A stretch of 35,049 nucleotides of DNA from Myxococcota bacterium. GTDB taxonomy: Bacteria > Myxococcota_C > UBA6777. Location of the stretch: positions 1 to 35,049 of the forward strand of contig JAKLKB010000062.1 in assembly GCA_023150835.1 (NCBI GenBank), read 5' to 3'. Positions 1 to 10,167 of this stretch are shown here, in pieces. The position numbers and the translations under genes were made by a program. A model generated the notes under the pieces. The model was given only the letters and a program-made list of their open reading frames with translations. It was not told where the DNA came from and made no database searches. Position 1 is the first letter of the stretch. Each line of letters begins with the position of its first letter.

Positions 1-333
1 AAAGTACGGAAAGTACGGAAAGTACGGAAAGCACGGAAAGTACGGAAAGTACGGAAAGTACGGAAAGTACGGAAAGTACGGAAAGTACGGAAAGTACGGA
101 AAGTACGGAAAGTACGGAAAGTACGGAAAGTACGGAAAGCACGGAAAGTACGGAAAGTACGGAAAGTACGGAAAGTACGGAAGATACGGAAAGTACGGAA
201 AGTACGGAAAGTACGGAAAGTACGGAAAGTACGGAAAGTACGGAAGATACGGAAGATACGGAAGATACGGAAGATACGGAAGATACGGAAGATACGGAAG
301 ATACGGAAGATACGGAAGATACGGAAGGCACGG
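1..333. repeat. 9-bp tandem satellite array, truncated by window edge
   Basis: About 36 head-to-tail copies of a 9-bp unit fill the left edge. The first part is almost pure AAAGTACGG, with rare AAAGCACGG. After about position 180, and fully after about 241, the unit changes to AAGATACGG. The last degenerate copy (AAGGCACGG) ends near 327-333. No spacers are present, so this is not a CRISPR array. The unit length is a multiple of three but no gene is supported across it. The array lies beyond the 3' end of the minus-strand lipoprotein gene. Between 334 and 463 I see only a short hairpin, TGGGGT-GGA-ACCCCA at 426-440, without a T-run. Confidence 0.97.
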
Positions 334-463
334 CGACGGGGTTTCTCTGTGCGCTCAGACTTTCTGCCTTCCTCCCCCTCGCGGCAGCAGCGAGGCATTG
401 CGAGCGTCGCAGGGAGAGGCGCGTATGGGGTGGAACCCCACAAAGGCAAAGGGAGAAGGGGGA

Positions 464-3400
464 TTAGGGAGTTTTGGGTGGGCCTTTGCGCATACGGACG
501 ACGTTGTAGAACTGTTTGAGTCCGTAGGCGGTTTGATCGTTGGGTGTTTCAACGAAGTTGGCGACGACGAGGAGGATATTGCGGAGGTCTTGGACATCGA
601 GAGGGGCGGGAGAACCGGGGGAAAAGCGGTTGACGGTGGAGAAGAGAGAAGGGAAGACGCCGATGTTGTAGGAGTCGCGCAAGGGGTGAGCGACGGCGGC
701 GTTTTTGATGATTTCGAGTAAGGTGCCTTTTTGGTCGAGGGGGAGGGAGGCGTGGAGGAAGCCGAGGGTACGGGCGACGATCTCTTGGCGAGTTTGGAGG
801 ATGCGTCCAAGATAACGGGCGATGGGGACGCGGATCTTGTCGGGTACAGGGGTGAGGAGTTCGGCAGCCATCGCGAGGATCTCACCGAAGGATTGGGGAT
901 CTTCTTCGGGTTTGGGTAGAAGGTGGACGAGGAGATCGGTGGCGAGTTGAAGGAGGGGGCGTTCTTGGGTGAAGGCTTCGAACAGATCGAGTGCAGCGGG
1001 GATCATGGGATCGGTGAGAAGTTCGACGAGTGTGTCTTCGGTGCGTTTGAGGAAAGGCCCCCATTGGCCGGCTTTGTTTTGTTTGTCGATGTATTGGGCG
1101 GCGTAGTCGAGGAGTTTGATCAAGACGATGGGAGCGCGTCGGTTTTTGAAGCGTGCGGTCGGGCCTTCGCCTTCGGTTTGGAGGATCAGATCATAGAGTG
1201 CGTGGATCGCGCCAAGCCAAGCGTCCCGGGCGGTTTGTTTGGCGTCCCCATCGAGGGCTTTGGCCATTTCGGTGAGGTCATCCCACAAACGTCCAGCGAT
1301 GGTGTTTCGGATGGTGCTTTTAGGTTTTCCGATCAAGAAGGCGAGGTAGGACTGAAAGAAGGTGATGGCTTTGGGTGCGCCTTGGGCGTCGGATATCGGG
1401 AGTTTTTGGAGGATGGCGCTCCATTTTTCGAGGTGTTCAAGGATCTGCGTTTCTTTGGTGGCATCGAGCAGGACGGGTTCGATGCTGCGGAGGTTGGTGC
1501 GGGGTTGCGGATAAACGGGCTTTCCGTCTTTGGTTTGGTGTTGGTTGGAGTTGGAGCCCCAATGTCTGTGGAGGACGCCAAGGAGGTCAAGGAAGCGTTC
1601 GAGTTTGTTGTATTTGTGGAAGACTTGGGCGATGGGTTTGAGTGCGCCGCCATCTTTTCCGATCAGGCCGGATGCGAGGCCGGAAAGCAAAGCATCGCCT
1701 TGCCAGTTGCGAACTTCGTAGCCTTCTTTGCCGATGATCGGCTTCATTTTGATGGTGAGTTTGAGTCCGGCCACAAGGGGGACGTTTTCAAAGACGAGAT
1801 CGCGGTTAAGGAAGAGGCCGAGTTGTTCGGGGTCGGGGGCTTCGGCAAGGCCCATGGCAGGGAGAGATTGACGGAGTTGATCTTTGATGAAGCCTTCTTC
1901 GATGGGGTTGCCGTTGACGTAGACGATCTCCCAGATGCTGGCTTTGCCGATGAGTGCGCGAAGATAGAAGAGGGCGAGGTTGTCGATGCGCATCTCAAAG
2001 AAGGGCAAGTCGACGTTTCCCGGGCCTTCAAGTTTAGAGAGGTAGCTGTGTTTGTTGACGTCGGCGAGTAGGTGAAGAACGCGCTGAAAGTGCGAGCGGT
2101 TGCCTTCGATATCAGCGGATTTGAAGTCGACGCGGTCTTTGAAGACAGCGCTGTCTTTTCCGGTGTTTTTGAAGTTTTCGTAATCTTGTGGTGTGACTGT
2201 GCCTTTGTATTCGAGGAGGTTGACAAAGGCGCGCTTGACTTGGGGGACAAGACCGGGGGTTTGGAGGGCGAGCAAGAGATCATCAAAAAACCCGGGGGTA
2301 TCGATGATCTCTTGGAAGATGGGGAGGATATCTTCAAACAGAGAGCTTTCGAGGCGGACGTTGACGGTGTGTCGATCGGCGATCTTGGAGACTTGTTCGA
2401 GGAGGGCGAGGAGTTGGGCAAAATCGCTTTCGTGTTTGCGTGTGATCTGTGCGACAGCTTGGACGACTTTGTCGAGGTTCTGTCCGAGGAGCGCGGCGAA
2501 ACCTGTGCGGAGGGTGCGGATGATCGGGCTTTTGTCGGAGTAGGCTTGTCGTTGTGCATCGAGGGGTTCGAGCAGGGGGCGGATCCCGACGGTGAGGTTG
2601 AAAGGGAAGGGGATACGGTTGTCTTTGAGGGGAAGGTCACGCAGCAAGAGGGAGCCTGTGTCACCGAGCATACTTCCGAGGACGGTTTGAGAGAGGTCGC
2701 GGGTGTCGTAGACAGGCTTTCCGTTGGCGAGGGCTTCTCCGCAAAGGCCGCGTCCGTCGGTGTTGCGGGGGCCAAAGGGGGTGGGTGGATTGGAGAGGCC
2801 CGCGCCTTCTTGGGTGCGGATGGGGTTTCCTTCGAGATCGATGCGCAAGACGCAGCGTTTTCCGAGATTTTGGTGAGAGAGGCCGGGATCTTCTTGGAGG
2901 AGAAGATCGGCGATCAGGCTGGTGCCTTGAGTTTCGCGGCTGTTGTTGGTGCGGCTGAGCCAGTCGCCCGCTGTTTCGAGCAGTCGGGCAAGATGGCGAT
3001 CTTCGCCCGGGGCGGGTGTGACGCCATTGTCGGCGAGTCCATCGCGAGCGCGAAGGAAAGCGACGCCTTTTTCCATGAGTTCGCGGATCTTGGGGAAAGA
3101 GACGACACGGCGGAGGATACTGGCTTGTCCTTTGAGCAGAGGAGGAGAAAGGCCGACGCGCAAGAGCAAAAGGTAAACGGCCTCCATGAGGGCTTGATCT
3201 TGGAGGGCATCGGTCATGGTGAGCGCGAGCACGCGGGTGAGAGCGGGCATGGTGTCGTTGTCGTGGAGGGGAAGCAGTGCGCGCAGAAAGGCTTCGAGGT
3301 CGGCGACCATCGCGGGGGGGACGATCTTGTTGATGGCGACGATGATCTCTTCGCGCATAGCTTGGACAGCTTTGACGCGCTGTGCGGAGAGCGTAGGGTG

Positions 3401-3685
3401 ATAACTGGCCTCACGCTCAATGTATTTGTAGATCTCAAGGCCGAGATCGCGTTGTGCGGGTGGAGTGTAGGGCTGGCTGGGGGCGCCGCGTCCGTCGGGC
3501 ATGGGATCGACGCACGCATGAAGCGAAAAGATCCCGAATCCTACGAAAAAAAATAGGGTGATGCGCAAGAAAGCACTTCGCCATGCTTTTGTGTTTGTGG
3601 TAGGTTGGCAGCGTCGGTGTGCTGAGGAACGATTGGAGGTCGCCTTGTTGGGCGAACGAAGATGGCGAGTACTGGTTGTGTTCAT
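464..3685 (-). CDS. Large helical lipoprotein of unknown function (1073 aa)
   Basis: I do not recognise a named family. The protein starts with a long basic N-region (about 35 residues), then a hydrophobic stretch ending in SLHAC, so Cys58 is a plausible lipidation site and the protein is probably anchored in the envelope. The rest looks mainly alpha-helical, with many amphipathic leucine-rich segments and no transmembrane helices. The ATG at 3685 was chosen because the signal sequence follows it and an AAGG-like ribosome site lies about 10 bases upstream; the reading frame is open further upstream (to 3811), but that extension carries no signal-like features. It is transcribed divergently from the amidohydrolase lipoprotein gene. 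Two long opposite-strand frames (923-2071 and 2072-3556) lie across it; I treat these as shadows of codon bias. Existence of the gene is likely; function is unknown. Confidence 0.8.
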   Translation of the reverse strand: MNTTSTRHLRSPNKATSNRSSAHRRCQPTTNTKAWRSAFLRITLFFFVGFGIFSLHACVDPMPDGRGAPSQPYTPPAQRDLGLEIYKYIEREASYHPTLSAQRVKAVQAMREEIIVAINKIVPPAMVADLEAFLRALLPLHDNDTMPALTRVLALTMTDALQDQALMEAVYLLLLRVGLSPPLLKGQASILRRVVSFPKIRELMEKGVAFLRARDGLADNGVTPAPGEDRHLARLLETAGDWLSRTNNSRETQGTSLIADLLLQEDPGLSHQNLGKRCVLRIDLEGNPIRTQEGAGLSNPPTPFGPRNTDGRGLCGEALANGKPVYDTRDLSQTVLGSMLGDTGSLLLRDLPLKDNRIPFPFNLTVGIRPLLEPLDAQRQAYSDKSPIIRTLRTGFAALLGQNLDKVVQAVAQITRKHESDFAQLLALLEQVSKIADRHTVNVRLESSLFEDILPIFQEIIDTPGFFDDLLLALQTPGLVPQVKRAFVNLLEYKGTVTPQDYENFKNTGKDSAVFKDRVDFKSADIEGNRSHFQRVLHLLADVNKHSYLSKLEGPGNVDLPFFEMRIDNLALFYLRALIGKASIWEIVYVNGNPIEEGFIKDQLRQSLPAMGLAEAPDPEQLGLFLNRDLVFENVPLVAGLKLTIKMKPIIGKEGYEVRNWQGDALLSGLASGLIGKDGGALKPIAQVFHKYNKLERFLDLLGVLHRHWGSNSNQHQTKDGKPVYPQPRTNLRSIEPVLLDATKETQILEHLEKWSAILQKLPISDAQGAPKAITFFQSYLAFLIGKPKSTIRNTIAGRLWDDLTEMAKALDGDAKQTARDAWLGAIHALYDLILQTEGEGPTARFKNRRAPIVLIKLLDYAAQYIDKQNKAGQWGPFLKRTEDTLVELLTDPMIPAALDLFEAFTQERPLLQLATDLLVHLLPKPEEDPQSFGEILAMAAELLTPVPDKIRVPIARYLGRILQTRQEIVARTLGFLHASLPLDQKGTLLEIIKNAAVAHPLRDSYNIGVFPSLFSTVNRFSPGSPAPLDVQDLRNILLVVANFVETPNDQTAYGLKQFYNVVRMRKGPPKTP

Positions 3686-3980
3686 CACAGGCAACCCTTC
3701 ATGATCGAGAAAGAAACGGCATTCGATGTGGATTTGTGTGCGATTCAGGTTCTGGATGGGTCTTGCGCCGAACGGTCGAAAAGACAGCAAAGGTCTGGAA
3801 TCGCAAAGCATTTGCGTTACACGAGTTTGTGGTGAAAGTCAACCTGTGTCAAGGCATGATCGCCCAAGCTCACATTTGGTTTGAGCGATGGTTCAGGCGA
3901 GTTTGTGTGTTTGCAAGAGACGGGAGGTCGTTTGCAAAGAGCGAGAGATTCGGCTGGATCATCGAAGACAAGGAGCAAGT
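3686..3980. other. Divergent intergenic region between two lipoprotein genes
   Basis: These 295 bases separate two divergent starts and must hold both promoters. On the minus strand a TTGACA and an overlapping TTGACT lie near 3840-3862, but no convincing -10 box follows, so I do not call a promoter. A clear AAGGAG ribosome site at 3969-3974 serves the plus-strand gene. No gene or repeat is seen. Confidence 0.5.
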
Positions 3981-6656
3981 ATGCAGCAAGGATATCAAGC
4001 GCGTCGTTGGTTGGGTTGGGGTGTGTTGTGGTTGTTTGTGTTGTGGGTGGGATTGGGCAGTGCAGCCTGTGGTCGTGATGGCAAAGTGTCGGAAGAACCC
4101 GGCACAGAGACCACCCAACAAGAAAATACCCCCGAAGAACAACTTGGCCAAGAAGAAGCCGTCAGTACGGAAAACACGCCCGAAGAGAAGACTTCTACTC
4201 CTGACGAGGCGGTGTCTACGCCCGATGAGCCGACCTCTCCCCCTGATGGCGGGACGGAAGTGGTCCCCGAAAAAACGGGACCGGATACCCCCCCCAGTCC
4301 CGCAAGCTGCCAAGTCACCCAAGGCACCAACGAAAGCCTGTGGTTTGTCGCGGATCTGCTCACGCCAGAGGGTCTGAAAGAAGGCTGGCATCTGGTGGTG
4401 CAAAGCGGAAAGATCACTTGCGTGGCGGCAGATTGTAGTGCCAAAGCCCCCCAAGGAGCGCACAAATTCACTTGCTCGAACGTGATCCTTAGCCCGGGCC
4501 TGATCAATGCTCACGAACACATGAACTGGTCTTTGGGTGTACCCGGGGCCTATTCGCCTGTGTATGATCACCGCCACGAATGGCGCAAAGGCCAAGATGG
4601 AAAGCCCCGTGTCCCGGCTTCGGGCAACAACGCATCGAGCAAGGCCATCGGATGGGGCGAGTTGCGGATGTTGATGAGCGGGGCCACCAGTATCGCAGGA
4701 TCGACGGGATCTCCCGGCCTGTTGCGCAACTTGGATATCGCTTCTCGCCGAGAAGGATTGCCCGGGGTGGCCTTGTATTCGACCTTTCCGCTGGATGATG
4801 ATGGTGGAGAAAAACTGGCGAGTTCTTGCAATTATCCCGGGACAGGCTACGACAAGATCGCTGATGTCGACAAATCCGATGCGTATCTTCCCCACATCGG
4901 CGAAGGCATCAACGAAGAAGCCTACAACGAATTCCGTTGTTTGAGTGGTGCAGGTCGCGAAGATCTGATCCAAGCCAAGACCGCGATCATCCACGGCATT
5001 GCTGTGCAAGCTTCGGATATCGCGCTGATGGCGCGTCGTGGTGCGTCGTTGATCTGGTCGCCGCGCTCCAATATCTCGCTGTATGGGCATACTGCATCGG
5101 TGGCCTTGTACAAGCGTTTTGGTGTGAATATCGCGCTCGGAACGGACTGGGTGTTGTCGGGTTCGATGAACGTCACCCGCGAACTCCGCTGCGTCGACTT
5201 TTTGAACAAGTATCACTACAACAGCACCTTCACCGATCAAGAGATGGTCGAGATGGTGACGGCCAATGCGGCCCGCGCTACGGGGGTTCATAACTTCGTT
5301 GGATCGTTGAAAGAGGGGATGTTCGCGGATATTACGCTGTTTGCGGCTCCACGCAGCAAGGGCTATCGAGCCGTGATCGATGCTCGCCCCGAAGATACCT
5401 TGTTGGTCTTGCGCGCTGGCAAGGCTCTTTATGGAAACAAAGCCTATCTTGAAGGGCTGCTGCCCAACCAAGCCAGCGACTGCGATGTCTTGGATGTCTG
5501 CGGCACACCCAAACGGGCTTGCATCACAGCTGCCGGTATTACCGAGATCAAGAACTTCGCAGACCTCGAAACCTACGCCAAAACCAACAATGCTTATCCG
5601 CTGTTTGTGTGCGACGATCAAACGCCCAAAGATGAACCAAGCTGCAAACCCACCCGCGCCGGACAATTCGGACAAAGCGATCCCAATGACCGTGACGGCG
5701 ACGGCATCCCCAACGCCCAAGACAACTGCCCCGATATCTTTAACCCGATCCGCCCGATGGACAAAGGCAAACAAGCCGACGCAGACGGCGATGGTCTCGG
5801 CGATTCCTGCGATCCTTGCCCGTTGACTCCAAACTCGACGCAATGCACAGGCTTTGATCCCAACGACCGCGACGGTGACGGAAAGCCCAACGCCCAAGAC
5901 AACTGCCCTTACGTCGCCAACCCCGATCAAGCGGACAAAGACGGCGATGGCATCGGAGATGTCTGCGATCCTTGTCCTGACGCCAAAACCAACCCGGGCG
6001 ATCCTTGCCCTGCAACCGCCCAAACCATCTACGATATCAAGCAAAAGAAACTACCCAAAGGAACCCGCGTCAAGCTTGTAAACGTCCTTGTAACGGGCGT
6101 CGAGATCACCACGTCGAACCGCGTCTTTGTGCAGATGAAACAAGGCGATCCCGGATACAACGGAGCCGATTATTCGGGCGTCATGGTCTATCTGGGCGAC
6201 AAATCTTTGACGCCGATCCCCACGATGAAAGCTGGAGATCGCGTGACACTTGAAGGCACAACCGACGAGTTCAGCGGCCAGATCCAGATCAACAAGATCA
6301 CCACCCTGACCGTCACTCCCGGTACCGAGGCCCTCCCTGCTGCGGTGGTTGTCAAAGTTAGCGATATCAACGCAACCACCGCCACCCGCGCCGCTGCCCT
6401 CGAAGGTGTGATCGTCAAGATCGAAGCGGTCGAAGTCACCAACGCCAATCCCGACGGCCCCGCCAACGATTACAAAGAATTCTCCGTCGCCGAAACCGCA
6501 AACAAATCAGCCCAGATCCGCATCGACGATCTGTTCGTCGCCATGACTTACGTCCGAACTGTCGGTGACAAGTTCACTTCCATCACGGGAACCCTCGGCC
6601 TCACCTTCGGCAACTACAAGATCATGCCCGCCAAAGAAGCCGATATGATCCGCTAA
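3981..6656 (+). CDS. Amidohydrolase-superfamily lipoprotein with TSP3 calcium repeats (891 aa)
   Basis: The ATG follows AAGGAG by six bases. A basic start and hydrophobic core end in GSAAC, giving Cys30 as lipobox Cys. A Pro/Glu/Thr-rich linker (about 31-108) leads to an amidohydrolase domain of the chlorohydrolase/cytosine deaminase-like group. The metal-ligand pattern is intact: H178-x-H180 (NAHEH), H305 in PHIGEG, H338 in IIHG and D389 in LGTDW. Residues about 566-668 hold thrombospondin type 3-like repeats ([15 protein letters not shown] and variants) that normally bind calcium. A C-terminal beta-rich domain (about 680-891) resembles secreted OB-fold-like modules. The enzyme would hydrolyse a C-N or C-Cl type bond outside the cytoplasm; the substrate cannot be read from sequence. 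The fusion of a lipid-anchored hydrolase to TSP3 repeats is unusual. Family call is firm; reaction is open. Confidence 0.92.
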   Translation: MQQGYQARRWLGWGVLWLFVLWVGLGSAACGRDGKVSEEPGTETTQQENTPEEQLGQEEAVSTENTPEEKTSTPDEAVSTPDEPTSPPDGGTEVVPEKTGPDTPPSPASCQVTQGTNESLWFVADLLTPEGLKEGWHLVVQSGKITCVAADCSAKAPQGAHKFTCSNVILSPGLINAHEHMNWSLGVPGAYSPVYDHRHEWRKGQDGKPRVPASGNNASSKAIGWGELRMLMSGATSIAGSTGSPGLLRNLDIASRREGLPGVALYSTFPLDDDGGEKLASSCNYPGTGYDKIADVDKSDAYLPHIGEGINEEAYNEFRCLSGAGREDLIQAKTAIIHGIAVQASDIALMARRGASLIWSPRSNISLYGHTASVALYKRFGVNIALGTDWVLSGSMNVTRELRCVDFLNKYHYNSTFTDQEMVEMVTANAARATGVHNFVGSLKEGMFADITLFAAPRSKGYRAVIDARPEDTLLVLRAGKALYGNKAYLEGLLPNQASDCDVLDVCGTPKRACITAAGITEIKNFADLETYAKTNNAYPLFVCDDQTPKDEPSCKPTRAGQFGQSDPNDRDGDGIPNAQDNCPDIFNPIRPMDKGKQADADGDGLGDSCDPCPLTPNSTQCTGFDPNDRDGDGKPNAQDNCPYVANPDQADKDGDGIGDVCDPCPDAKTNPGDPCPATAQTIYDIKQKKLPKGTRVKLVNVLVTGVEITTSNRVFVQMKQGDPGYNGADYSGVMVYLGDKSLTPIPTMKAGDRVTLEGTTDEFSGQIQINKITTLTVTPGTEALPAAVVVKVSDINATTATRAAALEGVIVKIEAVEVTNANPDGPANDYKEFSVAETANKSAQIRIDDLFVAMTYVRTVGDKFTSITGTLGLTFGNYKIMPAKEADMIR

Positions 6657-6940
6657 TGCAGACAGGCTGGCGGGATGGGGTTTGTGGTGGGATAGGGGGG
6701 GCGCTCTGTCGCTTCACAAAGGGGGCGTTTTCTGATCCGTTGTTCAATGAAAAACAAAGGGATCTGGATCTTTGGGAATGGTTTCCGTATATTGTGGTTT
6801 CTTTGCGCATTCTTGCGGTTGTGTGCAACTTCTGTTATGGGGGTGTGCGAAGTTTGGCGTATCTGAGAAGAATAGGGTTGAGCAGAAAGACGAAGGAAGG
6901 CTTCGGGACGATGGGGCCTTGTGGATACTTGGGAGGTTTT

Positions 6941-9900
6941 ATGAGGAACGTAGTTGTACGGCAGCGATGGTATGCGCTGCTTTCTGTTGTGTTGTTTGGG
7001 ATGTTGTTGTTTGGGGGCCAGTGGGCGTGCAATTGTGGTGGGGACCCGGGCGTGGATGGTGGTGAAGAGACCAGTACCAACGGGGAAAAAGTCGTTGAGA
7101 GCATCTGTCCCAAGCCAAGTGATCCATGCGAAAACAATGCGACTTGCCAAGCGTGCGGGAGTTTGTTGACGTGTATCAAAGGGGTGTGTGTGGATACAGG
7201 CGAACCCTTTGATCTGGATACGATCCCATTTTGCCCGAGCCTTGGGAGTGTTTGTATCGGAAATAGCGATTGTCAAAAGCCCAATTGCAACCCGTTGGAA
7301 TGTCGCAATGGCATCTGTTCGGAAGTGATCCCTGATGTCATACCCGACGAAGAGCGCTGCCCGTTGACTTGTTCGAGCGGTGCGGATTGTTCGGTCAAAG
7401 CGTGTGGTGAGCGGATCGCGTGTCTCAACGGCGTGTGCGGTCCTCCGCAACAAAAATGCCCCGACACTTGCACCAGCGACGAACAATGCCGTACGCCCGA
7501 TTGTGGCGAGCGCGTGCGCTGTGTGGCCGGAAAATGCGGTACGATCCAGAAATGCCCTGAAAAATGCGCTTCGGATGCCGAGTGCCAACAAGCGACCTGC
7601 GGCACCAAGATCGCCTGTAAAGAAGGCGTGTGCAGCGAGCCTGATTCCAACACGGCTCCCGTCGCGGTGATTGATCCGATCCGCGATGCGCCTCAAGTCG
7701 GCAATCGCATCACGATGGACGGGCGCAACAGCAAAGACGCAGACGGCGACACCTTGACCTTCCGTTGGCGGATCACCAAACGCCCCCAAGGAAGCCAAGC
7801 CAGCTTCGACAACAACGCGATCTCGACACCTGCGTTCATCCCCGACTTTGCGGGGATCTACACCATCGAACTGATCGTCAACGACGGAAAAGTCGATAGC
7901 AAGCCCGCGACCGTCGATTTGGATATCAAAAACAGCGCGCTCCCTCCTCCCGTCCTCAACGCACTCGCTCCCAACGAAGCCACCGCCGATCGACTGCCGC
8001 TTAACGTCTCGTTGTTTGGTGCAAACTTCCGACCAGACTCCAAAGTGACGGTCGATGGGGCAGGACAGAGCGTCACCTTTGTGAACAGCGCTGAACTCAG
8101 CATCAAGGCCAGCGGCTTGAGTGTCGGAACCCACAAGATCCAAGTCGAAAATGCAGACGGCCAAAAGAGCGCGATCTTGGACTTTGTGGTCAAGGCCAAA
8201 GTCGCCCAAGCACCGCGCATCGATGCGCTTGATCCTTCGCAGATCGAGTCGGGTACGCCCATCCAGTTCAAGATCTTTGGTGAGTTCTTTGTGTCTGGAG
8301 CTACCGCAACCCTCGCTGGGAACGTGTTTTCCGTCACCTTCAACTCTTCCAAAGAGCTTTCTGGACTGACTGCGGTGGCCCTGATGGTCGGCACCTACGA
8401 TGTACAAGTGACCAACCCCGACGGCCAAAAGAGCAATGTCGTCAAGCTGACGATCACGCCCCAAAAACCCGTCTTGAAGCTGATCAGCCTTTCTCCCACA
8501 GAGATCTTTGCAGGCGTGAAAACCGCCCTCAAAGTGACGGGCGATGCCTTTGTGGCGGGAGCCGTACTGGTGATCGCGGGCCAACGCTTCGCAGCCACCA
8601 GCGTGACGCAAACAAACATGGAAGTCGATGTCCTCCTTGCGACCGCAGGAACGTACACCGTCGTCGTTCAAAACCCCGATGGTAGCACCACCAACGCCTT
8701 GCAACTGATCGTCAAGAACGCTGCACCCAAGCTGAGTTTTGTCGATCCCGCGCAAGTCCAAGAGTTTACGCCGATCACCTTGCGTCTGAACGGCACAGGC
8801 TTCTTGAGTGGCGCACAAGGTCGCCTCAATGGCTCGGCCTATCCAACGACCTTTGTGTCCACAACAGAGATCCGCGTCACCTTGCCCGATACCGTGAAGG
8901 CCGGTACTTACAGCGTCGATGTGTTGAACCCCGACAACCAAGCGAGCAACACCGTCACCTTGACCGTGACGCCCAAGCCGCCCGCACCCAAGATCGCGAC
9001 CATTGTCCCTGCTCGCGTCGAACAAGGCGCAGGCACCGAGATCACCGTCAGCGGAAGTGACTTTGTTAGTGGCGCTCAGATCCAGATCGGGCCACGCCTG
9101 CTCAACGCGACCTTCGACAGCGCCAACACGCTTCGTATCAAAGTCCCCACCGACCTTGTCGCAGGAAATTATCCTGTGGTGGTGTTCAATCCCGACGGCC
9201 AAAAGAGCAACACAGGAACCATCGAGATCTTCCGTTCCCCTCCACCCGTCCTCAACTCGATCGATCCAACCACCGCAGAAGTTGGAAAAGCCCTGACCAT
9301 CGAGTTCAAAGGCAGCAACTTCCGCTCTGGTTCTGTGACGGTCTTCCAAGGAGCCGCACAGACCACCGCGTTTGTGGATGCGCAAACCTTGCGGATGACG
9401 ATCTCGCTCAATGGTGTAAGCGCCGGAACCTACGAGGTTTGGGTGGAAAACCCTGACGGCCAGATCTCCCAAAAACTCAAGTTCACGGTCACAGCCCCCC
9501 AAGGACCGCAGATCGTTCAGCTCCTGCCCAAAGACGGAACCACCAACACCAAAGTCAACGGGATCGTCGATGGACGGGGCTTTGTGACGGGTGCAAAAGT
9601 GCTCTTTAACGGCCAAGCCATGACCACCACCTTTATCAATGCCTCGTCTCTTGGCGTGGTGTACGACCTCAACAACATCGCCGCAGGCACGTATCCTGTG
9701 GTGGTCGAAAACCCCGATGGTAAGCGTTCTAACGCCGCCTTCTTTACCGTCTCGGGACAAAAGCTGCCTGCACCGATCTTGATCTCGGTCACCCCCACCA
9801 CCATCAAACTTAGCTCCAACCAACCGATCTATCTCAACGGCCAGCACTTCCAATCGGGTGCTGTGATGTCGCTGCAATTGCCCTTTGTTGGGGCGGTTGG

Positions 9901-10054
9901 ACTTCCCACCAACTACATCAACGACACTCTTTTGATCGTCACCGCGCAACTTCCAAGTATTCCTTTCCCCTTCCCCCCTCAGCGCGTCCAAGTCTACATC
10001 ACCAACCCCGACGGCCAACGCAGCAACAGTCTCCAAGTCACCGTCGAGCGATAA
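6941..10054 (+). CDS. Cys-rich, PKD-like and multi-TIG/IPT surface lipoprotein (1037 aa)
   Basis: ATG at 6941 is preceded by GGGAGG at 6931-6936. The frame is open upstream to 6656, but that extension lacks a start signal. A hydrophobic segment ends in GQWAC; the -3 residue is not the usual Leu, so lipidation is likely but not certain. Five Cys-rich repeats of the form CP..C..D..C....CG....C..G.C follow, then a PKD/REJ-like domain (NTAPVAVIDP to about DGKVDSKPATVDLDI). Eight TIG/IPT immunoglobulin-like repeats then run to the C-terminus, most ending in NPDGQ(K/R)SN or a close variant. Such proteins are usually surface adhesins or scaffolds. No catalytic domain is visible. It follows the amidohydrolase in the same direction after 284 bases with no obvious gene. 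The 1127-aa opposite-strand frame across it is an artefact of the repeats. Confidence 0.92.
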   Translation: MRNVVVRQRWYALLSVVLFGMLLFGGQWACNCGGDPGVDGGEETSTNGEKVVESICPKPSDPCENNATCQACGSLLTCIKGVCVDTGEPFDLDTIPFCPSLGSVCIGNSDCQKPNCNPLECRNGICSEVIPDVIPDEERCPLTCSSGADCSVKACGERIACLNGVCGPPQQKCPDTCTSDEQCRTPDCGERVRCVAGKCGTIQKCPEKCASDAECQQATCGTKIACKEGVCSEPDSNTAPVAVIDPIRDAPQVGNRITMDGRNSKDADGDTLTFRWRITKRPQGSQASFDNNAISTPAFIPDFAGIYTIELIVNDGKVDSKPATVDLDIKNSALPPPVLNALAPNEATADRLPLNVSLFGANFRPDSKVTVDGAGQSVTFVNSAELSIKASGLSVGTHKIQVENADGQKSAILDFVVKAKVAQAPRIDALDPSQIESGTPIQFKIFGEFFVSGATATLAGNVFSVTFNSSKELSGLTAVALMVGTYDVQVTNPDGQKSNVVKLTITPQKPVLKLISLSPTEIFAGVKTALKVTGDAFVAGAVLVIAGQRFAATSVTQTNMEVDVLLATAGTYTVVVQNPDGSTTNALQLIVKNAAPKLSFVDPAQVQEFTPITLRLNGTGFLSGAQGRLNGSAYPTTFVSTTEIRVTLPDTVKAGTYSVDVLNPDNQASNTVTLTVTPKPPAPKIATIVPARVEQGAGTEITVSGSDFVSGAQIQIGPRLLNATFDSANTLRIKVPTDLVAGNYPVVVFNPDGQKSNTGTIEIFRSPPPVLNSIDPTTAEVGKALTIEFKGSNFRSGSVTVFQGAAQTTAFVDAQTLRMTISLNGVSAGTYEVWVENPDGQISQKLKFTVTAPQGPQIVQLLPKDGTTNTKVNGIVDGRGFVTGAKVLFNGQAMTTTFINASSLGVVYDLNNIAAGTYPVVVENPDGKRSNAAFFTVSGQKLPAPILISVTPTTIKLSSNQPIYLNGQHFQSGAVMSLQLPFVGAVGLPTNYINDTLLIVTAQLPSIPFPFPPQRVQVYITNPDGQRSNSLQVTVER

Positions 10055-10091
10055 TCTCCGATCTTTCGTGTTGAAGGGGGGGATGTGTGCC

Positions 10092-10119
10092 TTGACAGGG
10101 TGGGGGATCTGCGGATAGT
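10092..10119 (+). promoter_or_regulatory. Sigma-70-like promoter for the MoxR operon
   Basis: A perfect TTGACA (10092-10097) is followed after 16 bases by GATAGT (10114-10119, four of six matches). It lies about 49 bases before the ATG at 10168, in a 113-base gap after the TIG protein, so the ATPase operon probably has its own promoter. Confidence 0.5.
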
Positions 10120-10167
10120 GCTGAGGGGAGATGGGGTTGTGCTTTTGGCAACAAGAAGGACACGGGC

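Noticed and set aside
1-333. Possible CRISPR array
   Set aside because: Units are 9 bp with no unique spacers and no cas genes.
923-3556. Two long plus-strand frames opposite the 1073-aa lipoprotein gene
   Set aside because: They abut tail to head without ribosome sites, are rich in Gly, Asp, Glu and Val as expected for antisense of Leu/Pro/Arg-rich coding, and lack a signal or domain.
3870-6044. 724-aa minus-strand frame opposite the amidohydrolase gene
   Set aside because: The plus strand carries the complete metal-ligand set and TSP3 repeats, so the opposite frame is a shadow.
6653-10036. 1127-aa open frame on the minus strand across the TIG protein gene
   Set aside because: The plus frame has a signal sequence and recognisable TIG repeats; the minus frame is repetitive, has no known domain, and arises from codon bias over repeated modules.
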